From Akebia trifoliata (Eukaryota; Streptophyta; Magnoliopsida; Ranunculales; Lardizabalaceae), in NCBI GenBank assembly GCA_017979445.1, contig JADQWC010000275.1, positions 1 to 64,000 on the forward strand: 64,000 bases of DNA. The letters run 5' to 3'. The position numbers and the translations under genes were made by a program. The notes under the pieces were generated by a model. It was not told the origin of the DNA. It saw only the letters and a list, made by a program, of their open reading frames with translations, and searched no databases. Below, in pieces: positions 44,401 to 49,894 of the stretch; within the stretch, counting starts at the first letter, position 1, and the number at the start of each line of letters is the position of its first letter.

Positions 44401-45857
44401 TTTGTGACCCATCACTAAAGTTCAATGGGAAAAACAAGTTGTGTGTGAATGATTGTTTAAACACTAGTAACAATTAGAATATCTTTGTTTTAATTAATTC
44501 ATTCTTGGTTGTTTGACAGATTAGTGTTGACCCTATAAGATAGTAGGATGATAATATTTTTTTCTCTTTATAAATCTATGACTTATTTGGTTGAAGTTTT
44601 ACTATAGGAAAAACTTCTGATAGATTTACCTACTTGAAAAATTTAGTATTGTGGAGACTTAACTTTATGCCTACATTTTTTAGTCCCACATGGGATAGGA
44701 GTAAGACTCACCTCAAACTTATAAAGGACTCTTCACTTATTATATTTGTTATTTTAGTAGAAAGACTTTATTTTATATAGCGGCGACTCGCTGCCGCATT
44801 CCTACACGAGCAAGTGCAATGAGAGAAACAACGATTAGGCGTTTAGGGTGCATTGGGTGCTTTAGAGGCGCACTTCGCACGTGCCCATCGTCACGAGAAG
44901 CATTGGGGGGCTCTTTCCTATTTGCTAAGTGTACCATCAAGGTTCGATATTGATTATTGTATAGATGATCAAGATGATTGGTGGTTCAGAGTGGTTGATC
45001 ATGGTCAAGACTATGGGTCAACATGGTTTGACCACGCAATGACTCATCAATAGGTATGATCATGAGTCAAATAGAGTTAACCACGGGGTCAACTCTACAA
45101 TTGTTGGTGTCTATTTTAGAAGGGTGATTATCTAACAGGAACCCTTAACAGTCATGGTGCCTATTCAAAGAGCACTATCACTTTTTAAATTCAAATTTTA
45201 AAACCCTTTTATTTACATTGAACAATCACAGATTTCTTGCAATTTTAAAATCTCTCTCTCTCTCTCCTTGTCTTAGGCATAATATCTTAGTATTCGGATC
45301 TCTTTCTATTAGTTCAAAAACAATGGGAGATAATATAGAGACTAGGCTTTGTTGTATCCTGGGAATGTGTTTGTTAGAACCCTTTTTTTGCATTTTCGAT
45401 TTAATTCTGGAAGGGGGCAAATATCGTTTAAAGAAAGTGTACTTAGAACGTGCTTGGAAGAACAATCAATCTTCTCTTATTGTTTTCATATAATTTTTTC
45501 AACAAACCTACCTAATATCACGAATTTTATGGGGGGTGTTTCTAAAATACCCTGAACTTTTATTGAAAACTTTTTTAAATGCCAAAACCTACTTGTCAGT
45601 TGTCACATTGCTCATGTTATATCTTAAATTCCATCTTTTAAAAAAGGACCCTGTAGAGAAACACTACTGGTTTCAATGTCAACCCTTAACATAGGGATCC
45701 AGGCATCCCTCATACTGTTGATTGTTTTGCAGGGGATGCAAGTCTGATGGCAGAGATGTGTGAAAAGGCCATGAATGCTGCTCGACCTGATGCGTCTGCT
45801 GAGATCGCACAACACATTATTTCTCTTGTCAAGTTGTCAACAGCCAAGGGGAAGTGA
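8388..45857 (+). CDS. MURG: MurG-like UDP-GlcNAc glycosyltransferase, five exons
   Basis: MurG adds GlcNAc from UDP-GlcNAc to lipid I, giving lipid II, the peptidoglycan precursor. Plant homologues act in plastids. The spliced product is 432 residues, longer than bacterial MurG (about 355) by an N-terminal extension rich in Ser/Thr/Lys that looks like a plastid transit peptide ([14 protein letters not shown]). Conserved parts in order: first glycine loop [11 protein letters not shown] (about 60-70), IQEQNSVPG (about 175-183), second loop GGSLGA (256-261), the UDP-GlcNAc-binding stretch [11 protein letters not shown] (327-337) and [10 protein letters not shown] (348-357). Exons are 8388-8480, 8558-9393, 16391-16499, 31078-31213 and 45733-45857. 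All junctions are in phase, with GT-AG introns. No internal stop or frameshift was seen, so the gene looks intact although transposons fill its introns. The first exon and its acceptor are the least certain part. Confidence 0.9.
8558..9393 (+). CDS. MURG: MurG exon 2 (N-terminal domain and GGSLGA loop)
   Basis: Codes for about residues 32-309: the end of the transit region, the whole N-terminal Rossmann domain and the start of the C-terminal one. The frame is open from 8528. The codons before the Met at 8636 (NDLRI) fit the conserved lead into the first beta strand, so 8636 is unlikely to be the true start. The exon ends with CC before the donor GTGAGT; reading on gives TGA at 9395-9397. Confidence 0.9.
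9460..10223 (+). pseudogene. Plant mobile domain (PMD)-like fragment in MurG intron 2
   Basis: The frame at 9813-10223 contains [16 protein letters not shown] followed by [20 protein letters not shown]. This is the most recognisable stretch of the plant mobile domain (also called aminotransferase-like PMD), carried by plant transposons and some domesticated genes. The part before it (about 9510-9750) is in another frame and separated by stops. The domain is truncated at both ends and lies in the host gene's sense direction inside intron 2. No LTR or inverted ends were found, so its parent element is unknown. It is almost certainly not translated as part of MurG. Confidence 0.6.
10224..11502. 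other. Intron 2 sequence, degenerate repeats, no gene
   Basis: No coding sequence recognised. Between about 10560 and 10930 a loose tandem pattern recurs, with AAAGGGTGGCCAT-like words followed by AATGGCTC or CCTCCAAAGG at irregular spacing of 60-100 bases. The rest is unassigned intron DNA. Confidence 0.4.
11628..12170 (-). repeat. 3' LTR of gypsy A
   Basis: 543 bp. Plus-strand start TGACGTAGCGGAAGCG, end GATGCCCTACATCA. The same family recurs at 15130-15497, 16833-27230 (split by two copia elements), 28118-28518 and, as a scrap in the opposite orientation, at 37205-37377. Confidence 0.88.
12171..12609 (-). pseudogene. Gypsy A pol: RT start fused to integrase tail
   Basis: Minus-strand reading gives [31 protein letters not shown], a stop, then [20 protein letters not shown] and [20 protein letters not shown]. 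The first part is the region just before the catalytic core of gypsy reverse transcriptase. The second is the C-terminal DNA-binding part of integrase. They are joined at a K-x-L-E word common to both regions, so the internal deletion probably used short homology. No catalytic residues remain. Confidence 0.75.
13395..13700 (+). repeat. AGTCAA / AAACCCTAA tandem array in the solo LTR
   Basis: Short units of the type AGACTAAAGTCAA and AAACCCTAAATCAAAACCC alternate about every 30-60 bases. Two consecutive units of about 60 bp at 13540-13660 are almost identical. AAACCCTAA is the plant telo-box word. Confidence 0.8.
13726..13734 (+). promoter_or_regulatory. TATA box of the solo LTR
   Basis: TATAAATAG preceded by a GC-poor stretch with telo-box words and followed about 30 bases on by a CA-rich start region. 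The 63183 copy has the equivalent CTATTTATAG on the other strand at 63785-63794, which supports it as the LTR promoter. Confidence 0.6.
14339..15129 (-). pseudogene. Gypsy A protease and gag-pol linker
   Basis: Minus strand. Frame 15164-14901 contains [19 protein letters not shown], the lead into the gypsy aspartic protease, but stops before the DGGS active-site word. Frame 14809-14513 begins with [20 protein letters not shown] and continues to the typical LLGRPWLHD end of the protease fold. Further right-to-left comes [17 protein letters not shown], which leads into reverse transcriptase and is cut at GA by the solo LTR. Several stops and frame changes are present. Confidence 0.7.
15130..15497 (-). 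repeat. 5' LTR of gypsy A
   Basis: 368 bp, the same sequence as 11628-12170 with an internal deletion near its right end. A degraded primer site (TTTTATTAGAGC on the minus strand, compare TGGTATCAGAGC) follows on the internal side. Confidence 0.82.
15603..16390. other. Intron 2 remainder, no gene recognised
   Basis: Open frames at 15628-15837 and 16077-16322 show no recognised motif. The sequence leads into the exon 3 acceptor with a T-rich tract at about 16345-16390. Confidence 0.4.
16391..16499 (+). CDS. MURG: MurG exon 3 (UDP-GlcNAc-binding motif)
   Basis: The acceptor TTTTGTAG ends at 16390. The first base completes the proline codon begun in exon 2; 36 codons follow, including [18 protein letters not shown] and [13 protein letters not shown]. 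This is the most conserved part of the MurG C-terminal domain, with the Glu that contacts the ribose of UDP-GlcNAc in bacterial MurG. The donor is GTAGTT at 16500. It is separated from exon 2 by 7.0 kb and from exon 4 by 14.6 kb. Confidence 0.92.
17053..17064 (+). other. Primer-binding site of copia 1
   Basis: TGGTATCAAAGC directly after the 5' LTR, one base different from the common plant copia primer site complementary to initiator tRNA-Met. Confidence 0.85.
17627..18470 (+). pseudogene. Copia 1 gag
   Basis: Starts at an ATG (17627) with [20 protein letters not shown], the usual N terminus of copia gag (retrotransposon capsid). It then decays through stops at about 17766 and 17785. The C-terminal part (18153-18416) has a Gly/Arg-rich basic stretch and a zinc knuckle reading [19 protein letters not shown]. 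The first and last Cys of the C-x2-C-x4-H-x4-C pattern are replaced by Tyr and Ser, so it would not bind zinc. Confidence 0.8.
18620..19710 (+). pseudogene. Copia 1 protease and integrase
   Basis: The protease site reads [10 protein letters not shown] (Gly of DSGAS lost). Next come the GAG-pre-integrase and integrase domains: FGHP region, [30 protein letters not shown] and [15 protein letters not shown] (first catalytic Asp region), then RFDNAK where RSDNG is expected and a frameshifted N-G-V-V-K-H region. Several stops and at least three frame changes. Nonfunctional. Confidence 0.78.
19721..21682 (+). pseudogene. Copia 1 reverse transcriptase and RNase H
   Basis: From [17 protein letters not shown] (end of integrase) through a serine/proline-rich linker to reverse transcriptase: [56 protein letters not shown] and the catalytic [11 protein letters not shown] at about 20730-20760. 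RNase H follows ([31 protein letters not shown]) and ends TGA before the purine tract. Stops and frame changes occur at about 20210, 20460, 20480, 20805 and 21186. The YVDD box is intact but the frame is not. Confidence 0.85.
22552..23490 (+). pseudogene. Copia 2 gag
   Basis: The N-terminal frame starts at the ATG at 22552 ([11 protein letters not shown]), Ser/Thr-rich, then shifts frame near 22690. The frame at 22827-23345 carries the capsid-like UBN2/gag-polypeptide region ([20 protein letters not shown], and [20 protein letters not shown]). A zinc knuckle follows at about 23370-23420 ([17 protein letters not shown]) with all four ligands (C-x2-C-x4-H-x4-C) intact, but past a stop at 23343. 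Nonfunctional as a whole. Confidence 0.85.
23555..24840 (+). pseudogene. Copia 2 protease and integrase
   Basis: The protease frame 23555-23848 reads [15 protein letters not shown], with the catalytic DSG changed to DSD. The GAG-pre-integrase region ([28 protein letters not shown]) and the integrase core ([48 protein letters not shown]) follow with stops at about 23848, 24058, 24221 and 24618. Copia order is preserved. Confidence 0.85.
25098..26123 (+). pseudogene. Copia 2 reverse transcriptase
   Basis: The frame 25311-25835 runs from a linker to the RT palm: [72 protein letters not shown] single TGA (25833-25835) interrupts it before [18 protein letters not shown] and the catalytic [14 protein letters not shown] near 26000. 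A second stop follows EVA at 26121. Both stops are TGA where an Arg codon (CGA) would be expected, as after deamination of methylated CpG. Confidence 0.88.
26130..26948 (+). pseudogene. Copia 2 RNase H
   Basis: Contains [35 protein letters not shown] (catalytic Asp region), WRSKKQ, then [20 protein letters not shown], and the end [16 protein letters not shown]. Frame breaks occur near 26312, 26356, 26583 and 26850. It ends TGA at 26946-26948, directly before the polypurine tract and 3' LTR. Confidence 0.85.
27231..28117 (-). pseudogene. Gypsy B interior: gag start joined to integrase tail
   Basis: On the minus strand the gag frame starts at about 28082 ([20 protein letters not shown]), with a proline- and histidine-rich linker. 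It continues in other frames to [20 protein letters not shown] (gag capsid) and then passes straight to [20 protein letters not shown] and [20 protein letters not shown], the end of integrase. The stretch [17 protein letters not shown] lies next to the polypurine tract and LTR. Protease, reverse transcriptase, RNase H and the integrase core are absent. Element A has a different internal deletion. Confidence 0.72.
28118..28518 (-). repeat. 5' LTR of gypsy B, right end truncated
   Basis: Begins TGTAGCGGAAGCATAAG and matches the family until about 28518 (ATCCTACTAAAG), where the expected GATGTCCTACATCA end is missing. Confidence 0.82.
28519..29649. other. Intron 3 sequence, no gene recognised
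   Basis: No recognised coding sequence or repeat ends. The right part (from about 29440) may belong to the LINE fragment that follows, but the homology is not clear there. Confidence 0.35.
29650..30085 (+). pseudogene. LINE 3' fragment (zf-RVT region)
   Basis: The plus strand reads [20 protein letters not shown], which is the His/Cys zinc-binding region (zf-RVT) at the end of plant LINE ORF2, followed by [10 protein letters not shown] and [11 protein letters not shown] with stops. The last part ([17 protein letters not shown] and a T-rich tail) resembles plant LINE 3' ends. Only the extreme 3' part is present, as expected for a 5'-truncated LINE insertion. The left boundary is uncertain and no target duplication was found. 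Confidence 0.55.
30086..31077. other. Intron 3 remainder before exon 4
   Basis: AT-rich intron sequence. The motif GTGCAATTGTACTAA occurs twice at about 30860 and 30902. A T-rich tract and TTGTAG lead into the exon 4 acceptor. No coding sequence. Confidence 0.4.
31078..31213 (+). CDS. MURG: MurG exon 4
   Basis: The acceptor ATTGTAG ends at 31077. It codes [20 protein letters not shown], then [13 protein letters not shown] and ending EEIL plus one base of a Gly codon. [10 protein letters not shown] is the plant counterpart of the bacterial PxxxxxQ stretch that binds the sugar nucleotide. The donor GTATGT is at 31214; the donor region is duplicated 141 bases downstream. Confidence 0.92.
31212..31493 (+). 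repeat. 141-bp tandem duplication across the exon 4 donor
   Basis: The segment beginning AGGTATGTGAAATTTAAAG starts at 31212 and again at 31353, with a few substitutions. The first copy contains the true exon 4 donor; the second offers an equally good donor at 31355. Using it would read TGA two codons past the normal junction. Confidence 0.9.
31494..31796. other. Intron 4 sequence, no gene
   Basis: AT-rich intron with no recognised feature between the duplication and the LINE remains. Confidence 0.4.
32700..32925. repeat. Duplicated GACACC(C/T)GGGAG unit inside the LINE
   Basis: Two related units, at about 32720-32778 and 32868-32918, share GGGGCA-GATA, TGAGCA-TGACACC-GGGAG and GATAA-ACA words. 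Between them is GAGACTCGAACCCGTTAC, whose complement resembles a tRNA-type B box. LINE coding homology is interrupted here, so it is probably an insertion of its own (perhaps SINE-like), but ends and target duplication are not clear. Confidence 0.45.
33355..33668 (+). mobile_element. TRIM (terminal-repeat retrotransposon in miniature)
   Basis: Two short LTRs, 33355-33466 (112 bp) and 33555-33668 (114 bp), begin TGTTGAG or TGTATTGAG and end TTATCA. Between them is only 88 bp, starting with the primer site TGGTATCAGAGCAGGCC. Flanked by perfect 5-bp duplications ATTCT (33350-33354 and 33669-33673). It has no coding capacity, so it must have been moved by enzymes of another element. It sits inside the LINE ORF2 in MurG intron 4 and shares the CCCACATC and TTATAAG words of a widespread plant TRIM type. 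Confidence 0.92.
35246..36149. other. Intron 4 sequence with a 71-bp tandem repeat
   Basis: A unit starting TGTTTAATGGAGTGACTAT at 35585 repeats at 35656 with several changes. Otherwise no recognised coding sequence. The part nearest the LINE may be its 5' UTR. Confidence 0.5.
36150..36706. mobile_element. hAT-type MITE, 557 bp
   Basis: Termini are TAAGGCTGCAAC and GTTGCAGCCCTA, imperfect inverted repeats that extend inward (GGGCGGGTTGG; GGGCGGGCTAACC on the complement). Perfect 8-bp duplication CTTTCATA at 36142-36149 and 36707-36714, the size expected for hAT insertions. The interior is AT-rich with repeated GGGTTGAGCTCGGGTT-like words and no transposase, so it is non-autonomous. It lies in MurG intron 4. 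Confidence 0.9.
37205..37377 (+). repeat. Gypsy A/B family LTR fragment
   Basis: TGATGTAGGACATCTAAAATT onward matches the start of the gypsy A LTR read from its own 5' end (the complement of 12170 downward). The match is lost at about 37377, so roughly a third of an LTR remains. The orientation is opposite to elements A and B. Confidence 0.75.
37378..39461. other. Intron 4 sequence, no gene recognised
   Basis: AT-rich with no coding homology. Contains an ATCT tetranucleotide run at 37622-37644. No inverted or terminal repeats were recognised. Confidence 0.4.
37622..37644. repeat. (ATCT)n microsatellite
   Basis: Five to six ATCT units in MurG intron 4. Confidence 0.85.
39462..39878. repeat. 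214-bp tandem duplication beside copia 3
   Basis: A unit starting GTAAACCTTGTTAGAAATTT at 39462 repeats at 39676 and runs until the copia 3 LTR. The junction contains TTAGTATTGTGG, a word also found at the start of the 3' LTR of copia 3 (44643-44654). The duplication and the damaged left LTR end may therefore be linked. Confidence 0.85.
40600..41330 (+). pseudogene. Copia 3 gag
   Basis: Readable pieces include [56 protein letters not shown] and [15 protein letters not shown], the standard copia gag capsid pattern. The zinc knuckle at about 41265-41315 reads [14 protein letters not shown]; the second Cys is now Tyr. Several stops. Confidence 0.78.
41366..42580 (+). pseudogene. Copia 3 protease and integrase
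   Basis: The protease frame 41366-41722 has [20 protein letters not shown] with an intact DTG active site. The GAG-pre-integrase region ([22 protein letters not shown], partly frameshifted) and the integrase core follow: [20 protein letters not shown] contains the second catalytic Asp, then frames 42371-42580 to [19 protein letters not shown]. Stops at 41720, 41886 and 42245 and frame changes break it. Confidence 0.82.
42900..44376 (+). pseudogene. Copia 3 reverse transcriptase and RNase H
   Basis: RT pieces: [59 protein letters not shown] and the catalytic [11 protein letters not shown] near 43430-43460. A run of A at 43483-43495 has shifted the frame. RNase [35 protein letters not shown], and the end [17 protein letters not shown] with a stop at 44374-44376. 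Multiple stops. Confidence 0.84.
45733..45857 (+). CDS. MURG: MurG exon 5 (C terminus and stop)
   Basis: The acceptor TTTTGCAG ends at 45732. Two bases complete the Gly codon; the exon then codes [20 protein letters not shown] and [20 protein letters not shown] before TGA at 45855-45857. This matches the C-terminal helix of MurG proteins. AATAAT and similar AT-rich motifs follow within 60 bases and could serve polyadenylation. Confidence 0.92.
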
Positions 45858-46134
45858 ATAATATTTTTGAAGATGAATAAGGTATAATATGCACGTTTCT
45901 CTTGAAGAGCCAACCTGTCTATACATTTGATTGTGATTTTGCACTTTCCTTCATTTTTCAATCATTTGCAATCATAATTTTTTTCCTGAAATTAGATGTT
46001 CTAGTTGATATGATCATATGCATATAATCAATTAATTCTTATGATCATATGCATATAATCAATCAGATGTTGTAGTTGAGTATACACAATGTATGAGTGG
46101 TACAAATGGGGCAAATACGTGTGAATCCTAACAT

Positions 46135-46227
46135 TAGAGAGCTACTATTGCCACACCAATTCCTTTATAAATCACCAAATAAAAAAAAATTGCACAGTTG
46201 GTGTGGTGTGGCAATAGCAACTCTCTA
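46135..46227. mobile_element. Short palindromic MITE, 93 bp
   Basis: Left end TAGAGAGCTACTATTGCC, right end GGCAATAGCAACTCTCTA: an inverted repeat of about 30 bases closed by a short A-rich loop. ACAT flanks both sides (46131-46134 and 46228-46231). No coding sequence. Confidence 0.7.
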
Positions 46228-47023
46228 ACATTATGTCAAAAATCACCCTATCCTTTTTGTTAATTTTTATATCTTTTATGATCTTCTCGTCACACTTCAA
46301 CGTGTGACTTTAATTAAAACATGCTAAGTCCGAATTTTTTAAAACTTATGATATGATTCTTAATGAAAATAATTCATAATATAAGATTGGAAGGTCCTTT
46401 ACACAAAAATGTTTAATAATTGAATTTTGAAAGTTGGCAGAAAATAATTTCATTAGTTCACCAAAATAACGCGGAATGCGTGTCATATACCATTAAAATA
46501 GAATCACAATTTTGCCTGTTTTTTAAAAAAAAATTAAAACAAATGGCATTGGAAGAAATTATTTTAGTAATTTAAAGATTTATTGGGATAATGAATGCAG
46601 TCCTCTTGAGGATAGAACTGACATATTTGAAAGATGAGGTTTTTGCGGCCAACACACTTTATTTTTAAAAATGACCAAAAGGGAGGGAAATGTGACTTAC
46701 AAATCTAAAACTTTCATGTTTTAGATAAATCTTGATTCGCATTCTAAGTGGCTGAAAATCAGTTGTCAAATCGTGTCTAACATAAATTTATGCAAAACTA
46801 ATTTTTTTCAATTATGGTAAAAACTCGTAACTTTTAAATCATACATTCGATTTTGCAAACCATATCAATTTAGCTTCGTATTTTCAACCACTGTCCAACA
46901 CACAATGGGTTTCAGGCCCTTTACAAAAATTCATGGGTCAAAATTTTAAACTAATTACAATCTGTTCATGAATCTCATGAAAAGTCAATGTTCAATTAAA
47001 CTTCAATTTGCAAATTAGGGTTA
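46228..47023. other. Intergenic, no gene recognised
   Basis: AT-rich. The right part may be the left arm of the first, damaged foldback element that ends at 47180, but its left terminus could not be found. Confidence 0.4.
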
Positions 47024-47180
47024 GAAGATTCGGCATGAGTTGATTTTTGGTGAGGATGATCTTTTCATCATAGACATCATCTTCACTAAAAATTAGCCCA
47101 TTCCAAAACTTCTAACCCATGTAGGACAAAACACGTTTGGTAAAGCATAGGGTAAAGTGTAGGGTGTTGAACATTTCCCA
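47024..47180. mobile_element. Foldback element 0, right part
   Basis: One hairpin module (47024-47121), then an outer arm ending TGTTGAACATTTCCC before the TA run at 47180-47197. The matching left terminus was not found, so the element is truncated or diverged on that side. Confidence 0.6.
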
Positions 47181-47197
47181 TATATATATATATATAT

Positions 47198-47556
47198 GGG
47201 GAGCGGTTCAGCAACCCCATTATGTTGCCACATGTATTTTGTAAATTACTTTTGATGGGGTTACAAGTTTTGGAATAGGCTGATTTTTTGTGAGGATGAT
47301 CTCTACGGTGAAGAGATCATCCTCACCAAAAATCAGCTCATTTTGAAACTTCTAACTCAAGTTGAAGAATTGTGGACCATCCAATTTTTGTAAATCACTT
47401 TTGATGGAGTTAGAAGTTTTGGAATAGGCTGATTTTTGGTGAGGATGATCTTCTCATCATAGAGATCATCCTCACAAAAAATCAGCTCATTCCAAAGCTT
47501 GTAACCCATGTTTTGAAAAATGTGTGGCACCATAATGGGACTGCTAAACCGCTCTC
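47198..47556. mobile_element. Foldback element 1 (two modules)
   Basis: Starts GGGGAGCGGTTCAGCA and ends TGCTAAACCGCTCTC, an imperfect terminal inverted repeat. Two hairpin modules lie at about 47258-47358 and 47402-47503. TA runs on both sides. Confidence 0.85.
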
Positions 47557-47572
47557 ATATATATATATATTT

Positions 47573-47793
47573 AGGGAGCAGTTCGACAGCCCTAAAGTTT
47601 GCCAAGTTTTGTGCCAAACATTTTTTGTAAATCACTTTTGATAGGGTTAGAAGTCTTGGAATAGGCTGATTTTTGGTGAGGATGATCTCCTCATCTTAGA
47701 GATCATCCTCATAAAAAATCAGCTCATTCCAAAGCTTGTAACCCATGTTTTGAAAAATGTGGGGCACCATAATGGGGCTGCTAAACTGCTCTC
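47573..47793. mobile_element. Foldback element 2 (one module)
   Basis: Starts AGGGAGCAGTTCGACAGCCC and ends GGCTGCTAAACTGCTCTC. It has a single module at about 47648-47743. Its right arm is nearly identical to that of element 1, so the two belong to one subfamily that differs in module number. Confidence 0.85.
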
Positions 47794-47815
47794 ATATATA
47801 TATATATATATATAT

Positions 47816-48226
47816 AGGGTCAGGTTCAAGGGACATATGAGAAAACATATATAAAAACAATGTAACATTAATAAATTTTCAAAATATGGGTTAGAAATTT
47901 TGGATTGAGCTGTTTTTTTGTGAGGATGATCTCTATGATGGGAAGATCATCCGAAAAAAAAAATTAGTCCAATTTGAAACTTCTAACCCCATTAAAAGTG
48001 ATTTAGAATGTTGATTGTCGATGTTTTGCTAATTTTTGTCAATAATTTGTAAATCACTTTTAATGGATTTAGAAGTTTCTGATTGAGCTGATTTTTTGTG
48101 ATGATTATCTTCTCATCATAGTGACCATCCTTGCAAAAAATCAGTTCAATCCAAAACCTCTAACCCATATTTTGAAAAACCATTGTTTTTTCATATGTTT
48201 TTACATATGGCCCTTGAACTGACCCC
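47816..48226. mobile_element. Foldback element 3 (two modules)
   Basis: Starts AGGGTCAGGTTCAAGGGACA and ends GGCCCTTGAACTGACCCC, with a terminal repeat of about 47 bases including ACATATG. Two modules, more diverged than in the other elements. Confidence 0.85.
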
Positions 48227-48236
48227 ATATATATAT

Positions 48237-48592
48237 GGGGTAGCGTTCAATGGCTAACTTTTTGGCAAAACATTTTTCAAAACATGAGTTAGAAGTTTTG
48301 GAATGGGCTGATTTTTGGTGAGGATGATCTCTACCGGTGAGGAGATCATCATCACCAAAAATCAGCCCATTCCAAAACTTCTAACTCCATCACAAAAAGT
48401 TTACAAAAAATGGACGGTCCACGATTTTTCAGCTTGTAAACATGGGTTAGAAGTTTTGGAATTGGGCTGATTTTTGGTGAGGATGATCTCCTCACCGAAG
48501 AGATCATCCTCACCAAAAATCAGCCCATTCCAAAACTTCTAACTCATGTTTTGAAAAATGTTTTGCCAAAAAGTTTGCCATTGAACGCTACC
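48237..48592. mobile_element. Foldback element 4 (two modules, most regular copy)
   Basis: Starts GGGGTAGCGTTCAATGGC and ends GCCATTGAACGCTACC. The whole outer arm, about 95 bases through the module, is nearly perfectly inverted between the two ends. Each module is also a hairpin of its own, so the strand can fold either as one long stem or as two stems. Confidence 0.9.
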
Positions 48593-48626
48593 ATATATAT
48601 CTATATATATATATATATATATATAT

Positions 48627-49009
48627 GGGTCACGTTCCTAAGACTCATATTGAGACTCACATTGCGACACAAAACCGTTTTGTCTTATGGGCAAAAATGT
48701 TTGGAATGAGCTGATTTTTTGTGAGGATGATCTCTGTGATGAGGGGATCATCCTGGAAAAAATCATCCCATTCCAAAACTTCTAACCCCATCAAAATTGA
48801 TTTACAAAAATTGGACGGTCTATAATTTTTCAACAAAAATTGGACGGTCTAGAGTTTCATAATGAGCTGATTTTTTGGCCATGATGATCTCCTCACCATA
48901 GAGATCATCCTCATAAAAAATCAGCCCATTCCAAATATTTTTGTGCCCATATAAGACAAAACGGTGTGTCGAATGTGAGTCCCAATATGAGTCTTAGGAA
49001 CGCTGTTCT
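48627..49009. mobile_element. Foldback element 5 (two modules)
   Basis: Starts GGGTCACGTTCCTAAGACTC and ends GAGTCTTAGGAACGCTGTTC. Modules at about 48698-48785 and 48858-48940. Subterminal words ACTCACATTGCGACACA are shared with elements 7 and 8. Confidence 0.85.
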
Positions 49010-49027
49010 ATATATATATATATATAT

Positions 49028-49878
49028 AGGGAAATGTTCGGCACAAACATTTTGGCAAACATTTTTAAGCCGTCGGATATGAGGAGATCGAACGGATGGG
49101 AGTCAATCTCCTCGATTTAACGTATAACTTGTACGTTTTCAATTAATTACAACGCCATCATTCTACTTTCGATTATTTAGTGTTACCTCCCTCTCTCATT
49201 AAAAAAAAAAAAAAACAGAGAGTGAGACTCTCATTCTCTCTCTCGAATGATCTCTCTCTCTCTCTCTCAAATCCTCTCGGTCTCGACAGAACTTGATAGA
49301 TTACAATAGAACCCTCTCTCTCATTCTCAATCGTCCGTCCGATTTCACTCTCTTTCACACTCTCTCACGATCTCATTCTTGATCGAACTGAAACCCTCTC
49401 TCTCAAAATAAGAGGGTATTATGATGCTGGGGACAATGTGAAGTTTGGATTTCCAATGGCTTTCACAACCACTATGCTTTCATGGAGTGTGATTGAGTTT
49501 GGTGGGTTGATGAAGGGCGAGTTACAGAACGCAAGGGTGGCCATTCATTGGGCTACTGATTATCTCCTCAAAGCTACTGCCCATCCAAGCACCATTTTTG
49601 TTCAAGTGAAAGGGTTTGAGAGAGAGAGAGGGTTCTATCGAATTTCGTCAAGAGAGAGAATGAGAAAGTTCTCACTCTGTTTTTTTTTTTTAAGAGAGAG
49701 GGAGGAGGCACTAATTAATGGAAAGTAGAAGGATGGTGTTGTAATTAACTTAAAAATTTTAAATTATACGTTAGAAAACGTGTTTAAGTGAATCTCGTTC
49801 GTCCGATCTCTATATATCCGACGGCTCCAAAATGTTTGTCAAATTGTTTGTTACGTTGTAGGGCGCCGAACGGGACCT
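49028..49878. mobile_element. Foldback element 6 carrying a GH9 exon
   Basis: Starts AGGGAAATGTTCGGCACAAAC-like sequence after a TA run and ends GCGCCGAACGGGACCT before the next one. The arms are inverted over roughly 270-380 bases: shared words in opposite orientation include AGCCGTCGGATAT, TTAATTACAAC(G/A)CCATC, an A-run followed by CAGAG(AG)TGAGA, and AGAACCCTCTCTCTC. It lacks the hairpin module of its neighbours. The loop between the arms is a fragment of a cellulase gene (49414-49608). This is the layout of a Pack-type, gene-capturing element. The arms contain CT/GA microsatellites. Confidence 0.85.
49414..49608 (+). pseudogene. Captured exon of a GH9 endo-1,4-beta-glucanase
   Basis: The plus strand reads [36 protein letters not shown], then [20 protein letters not shown] and VQV without a stop. 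This is the N-terminal catalytic part of family 9 glycosyl hydrolases (plant cellulases acting in the cell wall). It includes the conserved [11 protein letters not shown] stretch with the two Asp near the active site. The homology starts right after an AG (49412 or so) and ends at VQV, which looks like one exon with its borders. Nothing else of the gene is present, so it cannot make an enzyme. It lies exactly between the inverted arms of foldback element 6. Confidence 0.9.
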
Positions 49879-49894
49879 ATATATATATATATAT

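Larger units (their letters stand above)
39879..45372 (+). mobile_element. Ty1/copia element 3 with long (about 0.7 kb) LTRs
   Basis: Terminal repeats at about 39879-40575 and 44650-45372 match over their length (shared blocks include CTACATTTTTTAGTCCCACA and GATCAAGATGATTGGTGGTT). The interior has gag, protease, integrase, reverse transcriptase and RNase H in copia order, resembling the Tnt1/Tork side of the superfamily, with many stops. Exact LTR ends and target duplication could not be fixed: the left LTR lacks the TGTGGAGAC start seen at 44650, and the primer site is not evident. It lies in MurG intron 4, 360 bp before exon 5. Confidence 0.82.

Noticed and set aside
49173..49358. Glu/Arg-rich minus-strand frame
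   Set aside because: It is produced by CT/GA microsatellite sequence in the arm of foldback element 6.
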